From NCBI GenBank assembly GCA_036267255.1, contig DATAWK010000003.1:1-64000 (forward strand): a DNA stretch of 64,000 bases, read 5' to 3'. The stretch comes from DATAWK01 sp036267255 (GTDB lineage: Bacteria > Acidobacteriota > Terriglobia > Terriglobales > Acidobacteriaceae). Of the stretch, positions 58,010-64,000 are shown one piece after another. The position numbers and the translations under genes were made by a program. Numbering within the stretch: position 1 is the first letter of the stretch; every line of letters starts with the position of its first letter. The notes under the pieces were generated by a model, which was not told where the DNA came from, ran no database searches, and was given only the letters and a program-made list of their open reading frames with translations.

Positions 58010-58360
58010 CTAGATGGGCCGCATAAATCCACGCTTACACCAGCGCACAAGAAAAAGAACTAGATAGGTAAACCCCCAGCCCAGAGGTACGGGAACGAAT
58101 GCGACTAACCCTGCGGCGAACCGAGCATTAGAAAGTGCTAACGCAAGAGAATCGTCGGCTTGTTTATCGCATTCATTGAAGCTCGCAGTATAAGCGTCTC
58201 CAGTTTTGCCCGCCAGATAGCTGTCACATGCGACATGGGTGGAAGCTATAAATCCCGAGGCACTGTCGATTTCTGAATCATAGGTGTGTATCCCCGCACC
58301 GAGAATCCAGACAACTGAAGCGATAATCCCTATTCTTTTCCATCCGTTTAGCTTCATCAT
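58010..58360 (-). CDS. small two-helix membrane protein
   Basis: A 116-residue protein with helices at about residues 8-23 (RIGIIASVVWILGAG) and 82-106 (FAAGLVAFVPVPLGWGFTYL). The external loop between them has two Cys (HVACDSYLA, FNECDKQAD), possibly a disulfide. I do not recognise a family. AT content is higher than in neighbours. It starts at ATG 58360. Downstream lies a REP copy, upstream the glutaminyl cyclase gene. Confidence 0.7.
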   Translation of the reverse strand: MMKLNGWKRIGIIASVVWILGAGIHTYDSEIDSASGFIASTHVACDSYLAGKTGDAYTASFNECDKQADDSLALALSNARFAAGLVAFVPVPLGWGFTYLVLFLVRWCKRGFMRPI

Positions 58361-58398
58361 TTTGATTCCCTCGAAGGGGAATTAAGTATATAGTTCCC

Positions 58399-59190
58399 TT
58401 AATTTTTGTGGGCGGGCGGGAGGACTTTGATCTGGAAGATGGCGGGCCATTGTTTTCCGGTGACGAAGATTCTGTTGTGCTGCGCGTCGTAGGCGATGCC
58501 GTTGAGCACGGATTCCTGATTGACCATTTGATCTTCGGGCAGCAGGCCGGAGAGATCGATCCAGCCGAGGACGTGTCCGTCGCGCGGCGCAATGCGTGCG
58601 ATGCGGTTGGTGTGCCAGACATTGGCGTAGATCTCACCGTGGATATATTCGAGTTCGTTGAGCCAGGAGACGGGGTGGTCGCCATCCTTCACGACGATGT
58701 GGCGAACTTCCTGAAAAGTTCTGGGGTCGCGGAAGCGGAGCGTTGCGGTGCCGTCGCTGGTGATGATTTGCGTCGCGGTGCGCGTCATGCCCCAGCCTTC
58801 GCCGGTGTAAGAGAATTGTTTGAGCAGGCGAAGACTGAAGCGGTCGTAGACAAAACAGATGTGCGACTTCCAGGTCCACTCATACAGATTGGGACCCCAG
58901 TTGATGATGCCTTCACCGAAATACTGTGCGGGAAGATCGCGCCGCTGGAGGACCTTTCCGGTTGCGGGTTGAATGACTAAAACCGCGGAGTGCCCGTAGA
59001 GGCCTGTTCCTTCATAAAAGAGACCGTCGAGATAAAAGAAGCCTTCCGTGTAGCTATCGGTGGAGTGCGGATATTTTGCCACGACCTGATAGCTGCTGAC
59101 CGGAGCGGCGATGCATCCGGTGGCGAGAAGAACGGCGAGAAGCGTAAGGCAGAGGAGGGACAGGCGTCGCTGAACGGGGAAGACACGCAT
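58399..59190 (-). CDS. glutaminyl-peptide cyclotransferase lipoprotein
   Basis: A 263-residue enzyme of the bacterial/plant-type glutaminyl cyclase family (PF05096), a five-bladed propeller that converts N-terminal Gln to pyroglutamate. Family motifs are YTEGFFYLDGLFYEGTGLYG and NELEYIHGEIYANVWHTNRI. The signal LLAVLLATGC marks a lipoprotein (Cys about residue 26), so it acts in the periplasm. It starts at ATG 59190. It is a separate gene from the MFS transporter upstream. Confidence 0.92.
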   Translation of the reverse strand: MRVFPVQRRLSLLCLTLLAVLLATGCIAAPVSSYQVVAKYPHSTDSYTEGFFYLDGLFYEGTGLYGHSAVLVIQPATGKVLQRRDLPAQYFGEGIINWGPNLYEWTWKSHICFVYDRFSLRLLKQFSYTGEGWGMTRTATQIITSDGTATLRFRDPRTFQEVRHIVVKDGDHPVSWLNELEYIHGEIYANVWHTNRIARIAPRDGHVLGWIDLSGLLPEDQMVNQESVLNGIAYDAQHNRIFVTGKQWPAIFQIKVLPPAHKN

Positions 59191-59255
59191 CGTCTTCTAC
59201 TTTACTGGAACCCGGCCTTCCCTCGCACCTGTTGCCGTTCTGCCGTCGTTGAGGT

Positions 59256-60767
59256 TCAGGCGATTGCTTTGGACTCTTCGGCTTCGCTGGCGGCTTCGCC
59301 GATGTGGTCCAGGTTCACGCCGGTGGTTTCGATGCGGTACATCCAGGTCACGATCGCTCCAAGGATCGACGAGATGACCAGGCCGTAGAGCAACCAGCGC
59401 GTGCCGATGCTGACCAGCAGGATGGGAAACAGGAACGCGGTGGCGACGGCGCCGATCTTGGCGAAGGCGGCGGCGAAACCTGCTCCCTTGCCACGGATGG
59501 CGGTGGGGAAGACCTCGCCGGCGAGCAGATAGGTTTGCGCATTGGGGCCGACGTTGGTCATGAAGTTGAAGAGCATGAAGCCGGCGAAGATGAGCACGAT
59601 CTTCATGCTGCCGGTGACATCGCCGGAGAGGGAAGCGAGGAAGAGGCCGACGGCGCAGCCGAAGAAGCCGAAGACCTGAAGGGAAATCCTACCGAGCTTG
59701 TCGGCGAGCAGGACGGCAAAGCCGATGCCGACGATCAGAAGCAGGGTGATCATGGCCGCTCCGCGGGCGGCGAGGATGTCGTTGGCGATGAGATCGCTCA
59801 TGCTGCGGACGTGTTCGGCCTTGTGGCCGATGGCTGAGGCAAGAATGGTGGGTGTGAAAATGCCGATGCCGTAGGTGCTGAGATCCTGCAGGAACCAGGG
59901 AACGGAGGCGAGGATGGTGGCGCGGCGGTAGCGCTTGCTGAACAAGGACAGGAAAGAACCTCCGCTATGACCATTCGCGTGGCCGGGAGCGGCGGCCGGC
60001 TGCTGCGCCAGCACGATGTTCTGCGGATATTGCGGTTTGCGGAAGAGCAGCTGGGTGGTGGCGATGGTGGCCCGTTCGTGCGCGCCGCGAGAGAAGAGCC
60101 AGTTCGCGCTTTCTGTAACGTAGAAGCGACCGATGGTGACGATCAGAGCGGGCACGATGGCGGTGGCATACATCCAGCGCCAGGCATTGAGATTGGGCAC
60201 GGCGACCAGAACGGCATAGCCGACGGCGGTGCCACCGAGAGCGCCGATAGCCTGAAATGCGAAGGCGGCGAGCACAAGACGTCCGCGACTGGTGCTGGGG
60301 ATGCTTTCGGAGATGATCATGTGCGCGGTGGGATAGTCGCAACCGAGTGCGACTCCGAGGCCGAAGAGACAGATGACGAGCGAGGTGAAGTTGGTGCAGA
60401 AGACGGCTGCGGCGAGGAACGCGGTGAAGATGATCATTTCTGCGATGAACATGGACTTGCGGCCGAAATGATCGGACAAGCTGCCCAGACCGACGGCGCC
60501 GATCAGGATGCCGAAGAGGCTGGCGGCGCTGACCAGGCCGTGCTGCGCGGGGCCGATGTTGAATTCGCGCGCGATGAGCGGCAGAGCGACACCGGTCATG
60601 AAAACGACGAAGCCCTCGAAGAATTTTCCGGCTGCGGCGAGCATCCAGATGCGGCGCTGCATCTTCGTCATGGGGAAGGTGTGAAGCCGCGTACCGTCGG
60701 GCCAGAGCGGACGCTCGTCGATATAGTCCTGCACGGTGCGGGGTTGGGTGGTGGAAGTATCCGGCAT
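59256..60767 (-). CDS. MFS transporter, sugar/metabolite-H+ symporter type
   Basis: A 503-residue major facilitator protein with twelve helices. Signature loop 2-3 is GLGSLSDHFGRKSMFIAEMI, and the central loop is SESIPSTSRGRLVLAAFAFQ, which resembles the sugar porter family. It starts at ATG 60767 with a GGAG ribosome binding site; the frame extends 16 codons upstream. The soluble N-terminal 35 residues are unusually long. The substrate is unknown. A PstS-like gene lies 62 bases upstream on the same strand, so co-transcription is possible. Confidence 0.9.
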   Translation of the reverse strand: MPDTSTTQPRTVQDYIDERPLWPDGTRLHTFPMTKMQRRIWMLAAAGKFFEGFVVFMTGVALPLIAREFNIGPAQHGLVSAASLFGILIGAVGLGSLSDHFGRKSMFIAEMIIFTAFLAAAVFCTNFTSLVICLFGLGVALGCDYPTAHMIISESIPSTSRGRLVLAAFAFQAIGALGGTAVGYAVLVAVPNLNAWRWMYATAIVPALIVTIGRFYVTESANWLFSRGAHERATIATTQLLFRKPQYPQNIVLAQQPAAAPGHANGHSGGSFLSLFSKRYRRATILASVPWFLQDLSTYGIGIFTPTILASAIGHKAEHVRSMSDLIANDILAARGAAMITLLLIVGIGFAVLLADKLGRISLQVFGFFGCAVGLFLASLSGDVTGSMKIVLIFAGFMLFNFMTNVGPNAQTYLLAGEVFPTAIRGKGAGFAAAFAKIGAVATAFLFPILLVSIGTRWLLYGLVISSILGAIVTWMYRIETTGVNLDHIGEAASEAEESKAIA

Positions 60768-60829
60768 GGAGAACTCCTTAAGAACTGGCTGAGCGGGTGG
60801 GGCGAGCGAAGACAAGCCGCCCGAACCGG

Positions 60830-61945
60830 CTACTGAATTTTGGCGATCTGGATTTCACTGCGTGCGCGGATGGCGGTCGGCAACGCGATGAAATGCACAG
60901 GATCAAGAAAGCCGGCTGCACTGCCGCCCTGCGGCGAGATGCACCAGAGCAGAAAATTGCCGATAGCCGAGGCCAGCTGCGGGTTCGGCTGCTGATCGGA
61001 GACGACGGCATATTCGTAGTTGATGAGCGGATACGAGTCGGCACCGGGTGCGAAGACCAGCGTGAGGCGCTCATCGGCAGGTGTGCGCGGCGTGAGCGAG
61101 GCGGCGGCGGCGGTCACGGTCGCTGCCGTCGGCAGCAGAAACTTTCCATCCTGATTTTCCAGCATGGCGGTGACGAGTCCGGCCTTGTTCGCGTCATCCT
61201 GAAAGCTGCCACCCAGATAGGCGACGGAGTACGGCGTGCGGGCGATTGTCTGCAGGATGCCCTGATTGCCGGATGCGGCGAGAGCGCCAGACACGGACGG
61301 CCAGGATACTGTGGTGCCGTAGGCGATGGTGTTTGCCCAGGTGCCGTTGCACGATGGGTCGTCACTGTCCCCGGATACACACGTGGTGAAGCTCAGAAAC
61401 TGAGTAAAGATGAAGGTGTCTCCCGAACCATCGGCGCGATGGACGGGCACGATGGCATGGTGGGGCAGAGAAACGCCGCGATTGAGGGCGGCGATGGGTG
61501 TGGCATCCCATTCGCGGATTTTGCCGGTATAAATGCCCGCCAGTACCGGGCCGCTGAGCTTGAGCGCGGCACCGTGCATGCCGGGAAGGTTGGCTTCAAC
61601 GGTTTGCGCCGAGATGGCAAGCGGGATGTTGAGGATGTGCGGGTTGGCCATCTTCTGGTTGTCGGACATGTAGGCGTCCGAGGTGCCGATCTGCACCTGC
61701 CGGGCGATGGCCTGCGCGATGCCTGCGCCGGAGCCGGTAGCGCCGACGGTGATCTGCAGGTCCGGAACGACTTTCGCGTAGGCGGCGACCCAGGCCTGGA
61801 AGAGAGGATAGATCAGCGTGGAGCCAGTTTCTGTGATGGTGAGAGGCGCGGAATGCGCAGCGGCAAAAGAAAACAGAGCGAATGCTACGGTCAGCGCCGC
61901 AGCGCGTCCCGCCTTGCGAAACAAACTGGTGAGGCGACCAGCCAT
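60830..61945 (-). CDS. pstS: PstS-like phosphate-binding periplasmic protein
   Basis: A 371-residue periplasmic solute-binding protein with a signal peptide (about residues 1-33, AAHSAPL). Ligand-site motifs LTITETGSTLIYPLFQAWVA, GATGSGAGIAQAIARQVQIG, VHRADGSGDTFIFTQFLSF and TPYSVAYLGGSFQDDA are those of PstS. It starts at ATG 61945 with AGAGGAG. No pstC, pstA or pstB is adjacent; the neighbour is an MFS transporter instead. Function as a stand-alone binding protein is therefore uncertain. Confidence 0.88.
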   Translation of the reverse strand: MAGRLTSLFRKAGRAAALTVAFALFSFAAAHSAPLTITETGSTLIYPLFQAWVAAYAKVVPDLQITVGATGSGAGIAQAIARQVQIGTSDAYMSDNQKMANPHILNIPLAISAQTVEANLPGMHGAALKLSGPVLAGIYTGKIREWDATPIAALNRGVSLPHHAIVPVHRADGSGDTFIFTQFLSFTTCVSGDSDDPSCNGTWANTIAYGTTVSWPSVSGALAASGNQGILQTIARTPYSVAYLGGSFQDDANKAGLVTAMLENQDGKFLLPTAATVTAAAASLTPRTPADERLTLVFAPGADSYPLINYEYAVVSDQQPNPQLASAIGNFLLWCISPQGGSAAGFLDPVHFIALPTAIRARSEIQIAKIQ

Positions 61946-62290
61946 GCGGTACTCCTCTTTCTGGCGGCCGGCGCGGGGGATGACGCAGACCTTATGAGTC
62001 CTAAGCAACTGTGTGAGTGACGCTAGCAGCGTTATGTTACGGAATGATGACATTTTCGGAGCGATCGAGAAGTTCTATCGAGCGCGGTCGAAGCAGGTGT
62101 TTTGACGCCGGTAGCGAGAGGAAGCGGCAGGGGGAGCTGTGGCTGAAATACCGAGGAGAGAGGCCGGTCAACGCGGGGGAAACCGCGAGGAGATGGAGCG
62201 TTTTGTTGCTGCAAAATTCGCTTCCAAGTGCTGTGTTGGCGGTGATAGGATACGTCGGGAATTGGCCTGCTGAAAAGGAGTTCTCTCGGT
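61946..62290. other. intergenic region between pstS-like and DUF4382 genes
   Basis: 345 bases between divergent genes. I looked for a Pho box (CTGTCAT-type direct repeats) and did not find one. A short near-palindrome, GACGCTAGCAGCGTT, lies at 62020-62034. No gene is visible; short frames overlap the promoter area only. Confidence 0.4.
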
Positions 62291-63787
62291 ATGAAAATAA
62301 GGTGCTTCCTGCTTTCACGCGCGTTCGTTTTCCGCGATTCCTACTTTCTGTTAGCATGCACGGCTGCGCTGGCTGTCGGACTTGCCACGGGCTGCGGCAC
62401 CAATGGCAGTGGGTCTTCTTCCACAGGTCCAGTTCTAAGCGGCAACACTGCGGTCACGCTGCTGGCCTCCAGCACGGCAAACGATCAGTTGTCACGGTTT
62501 AATGTCATCTTGACCAGCCTGACGTTGACCAACCAGTCGGGCAAGACGGTTACCGTGTTCACGACGCCCCAGACCGCGGAATTCATCCATCTGAACGGCA
62601 GCGTGGAACCCCTTACCACCGTGAGCGTTCCGCAGGATGTCTATACTTCCGCCACGGCGACTCTCCAACCAAGCGGATTTCCTACTTGCGTCGGCCAGGA
62701 ACCTGCCGGCGGCGGCCTGCTTACCAACGCGGCCATTGGCGGGTATACCGCGCCGCCCAAGATAACGGTGAATCTGCCAGAGCCGATCACGGTTACCGGG
62801 TCCGGCATGGGACTCGAGCTGAATTTACTGGTTTCAAAGTCGGTATCTTCGTTCAACTGCGTATCGACGACGAATGGCGCAGCCTCCATTACGCCGACCT
62901 TCAATCTGATTCCTGTGACCATCGCGGCCCAGCCCACAAACAGCACGAACGGCATGGCAACGGGCCTGCGTGGAGTGATCGCAAGCGTCAGTTCGGGTGG
63001 AACCAGTTTCCGCGTGGCAGGCGCGGATGGTCCCACATGGCAAGTCAATTCCGGCACAGGCACACTGTTTCAAGGAGTCACGGAAGCCTCCCAACTTGCC
63101 ACTGGAATGTCCGTGGATATGGATGTGGCGATCCAGGCGGATGGCTCGCTGCTGGCAAAACGGGTTGGCGTCTATGACACGAACGCAACCAATCTCACGC
63201 TGGCGAGCGGCCCGCTGATTGAGTTGGCTTCCTCTGTGCCAGCCCTGGCCTCTCTTGTGGTTGAAAATAAGGGCCCGCTGTTGGCAGGCCTGGAGGGCGG
63301 GAGTTTATATTTCAACTTCACGAATGCGGTTTTCCAAACCTCCGGTCAACTTGCCAACGTGCAGAAGCTTCCATTCAGCGCCAGCTTCAAGGCATCCAAT
63401 ATGGTTGACGGTCAGAATTTTTACATCACCACCCATGCGTCGACCCTATCGGGAGGCCCCACATACGTCCCGGCGACTACCATTACGCTGATTACGCAGA
63501 CCATCAACGGCAAGGTGACCGCGGTCTCCAACAGTGGCAACTTTACGACCTACACGGTGGCGCTGGCTTCCTACGACCTGTTCGCGAATCTGGCCGTGCA
63601 ACCGGGCCAAACCACCTTGCTCACCAACCCCAACACCGTCGTCGTGTATGTGGACAGCAACACCCATCAGTTGAACAGCGACCCGGCAGCCGTGGGCAGT
63701 CTGCTGCGCTTTCGCGGATTGGTGTTCAATGACAACGGAACGCTCCGCATGGACTGCGGCCAGGTGAACGACGGGGTGAAGGAGTAG
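62291..63787 (+). CDS. DUF4382/DUF5666-like lipoprotein
   Basis: A 498-residue surface or periplasmic lipoprotein. Its signal ends LAVGLATGCGTNGSGSS (lipid Cys about residue 35). Residues 50-210 form a DUF4382-like domain (NDQLSRFNVILTSLTLTNQS, VPQDVYTSATATLQPSGFPT). Then come at least two DUF5666-like beta units (LRGVIASVSSGGTSFRVAGA, INGKVTAVSNSGNFTTYTVA). It starts at ATG 62291. Such proteins are frequent in acidobacteria; the role is unknown. The final gene of the window starts 62 bases after it. Confidence 0.88.
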   Translation: MKIRCFLLSRAFVFRDSYFLLACTAALAVGLATGCGTNGSGSSSTGPVLSGNTAVTLLASSTANDQLSRFNVILTSLTLTNQSGKTVTVFTTPQTAEFIHLNGSVEPLTTVSVPQDVYTSATATLQPSGFPTCVGQEPAGGGLLTNAAIGGYTAPPKITVNLPEPITVTGSGMGLELNLLVSKSVSSFNCVSTTNGAASITPTFNLIPVTIAAQPTNSTNGMATGLRGVIASVSSGGTSFRVAGADGPTWQVNSGTGTLFQGVTEASQLATGMSVDMDVAIQADGSLLAKRVGVYDTNATNLTLASGPLIELASSVPALASLVVENKGPLLAGLEGGSLYFNFTNAVFQTSGQLANVQKLPFSASFKASNMVDGQNFYITTHASTLSGGPTYVPATTITLITQTINGKVTAVSNSGNFTTYTVALASYDLFANLAVQPGQTTLLTNPNTVVVYVDSNTHQLNSDPAAVGSLLRFRGLVFNDNGTLRMDCGQVNDGVKE

Positions 63788-63849
63788 CGCGGCGTTCGCG
63801 CACAAACAAGTCTGAAATATATAAGATGGAAATAGAGGTTTGATCGAAC

Positions 63850-64000
63850 TTGCAGTCCGCCGATCCTGAAAAAATATCTGAAAAGCCGAGTGATGAAGCT
63901 GTACCAGCCGTTGAGACGGTAGAAGGGAAGCGCAAGCCGCAGCGTTCCCTGGTGTCGGCGTGGATGCGCGACCTGATGTTTTCGGTTGCGGTTTCCTTTT
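63850..64000 (+). CDS. lepB: signal peptidase I, 5' end only
   Basis: The first 50 residues of a protein that runs off the window. A charged N terminus (QSADPEKISEKPSDEAVPAV) leads to RSLVSAWMRDLMFSVAVSF, the start of the membrane anchor seen in acidobacterial signal peptidase I. The start is TTG 63850; the codon three triplets upstream is a stop, and no other start lies before the anchor. The catalytic Ser/Lys dyad lies outside the window, so the call is tentative. Confidence 0.65.
   Translation, partial: MQSADPEKISEKPSDEAVPAVETVEGKRKPQRSLVSAWMRDLMFSVAVSF

Noticed and set aside
61946..62290. Pho box upstream of the pstS-like gene
   Set aside because: No CTGTCAT-type 11-bp direct repeats were found by reading both strands.

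Overview
The window looks like a chromosome segment from an acidobacterium of the Terriglobia/Acidobacteriaceae type. The main reasons are the PadR plus 888-residue duplicated orphan permease (ADOP) pair at the left end, YVTN-propeller and DUF4382 lipoproteins, several GTG/TTG starts, GC-rich coding DNA with long spurious antisense frames, and REP-like palindromes with a matching REP-associated transposase. This is inference; no rRNA or tRNA gene was found to anchor it.

Layout. 0.4-8.3 kb: PadR/ADOP pair, ECF sigma factor with a small membrane partner, Tat-exported GH29 fucosidase, SDR, ester cyclase, mtgA. 8.4-21 kb: an accessory-looking region of small regulators and one- to four-gene modules (cupin, methyltransferase, MarR, carboxymuconolactone decarboxylase, double SnoaL protein, DUF2235, PadR/membrane/esterase-like operon, ester cyclase/ArsR/SRPBCC/DinB, DUF6602). 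Nearly every module is separated from the next by a copy of one dispersed repeat, always in the same orientation. 21.2-30 kb: cold-shock protein with a 3' tandem repeat, BrkB-type protein, SpoIIE-type phosphatase, GH18, YVTN lipoprotein, DAHP synthase. 29.9-34.1 kb: a minus-strand cytochrome c maturation cluster (ccmE, ccmA, ybaK, ccmB, a CxxC carboxymuconolactone decarboxylase-like gene, ccmC, a 33-residue ccmD-like gene). 34.3-41.7 kb: panE, thiC, a RAYT transposase between inverted REPs, a DMT transporter, and rpsO-pnp with a clear terminator.

41.9-51 kb is a second plastic region: a DinB-methyltransferase fusion, a Phd/PIN toxin-antitoxin pair, an ArsR-SRPBCC pair, a glycosyltransferase-like membrane protein, a persulfide dioxygenase-like MBL/rhodanese protein, and higBA. 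Two insertions here carry direct repeats made from the 3' end of a flanking gene. The higBA unit is bounded by a perfect 43-bp repeat. The gene at 45.4 kb is bounded by a 35/42 repeat that supplies its own last codons. 51.3-64 kb holds a cell-wall block (murA, murQ, an S12 serine hydrolase), DUF1223, glutaminyl cyclase, an MFS transporter, a PstS-like protein, a DUF4382 lipoprotein and the start of lepB at the right edge.

The most unusual features are the directly repeated elements that divide 8.4-20.8 kb into cassette-like modules and the precise 43-bp duplication around higBA. Also notable are the RAYT gene with two palindrome classes sharing one tail, an esterase-like protein without its catalytic Ser and His, and the DinB-methyltransferase fusion.
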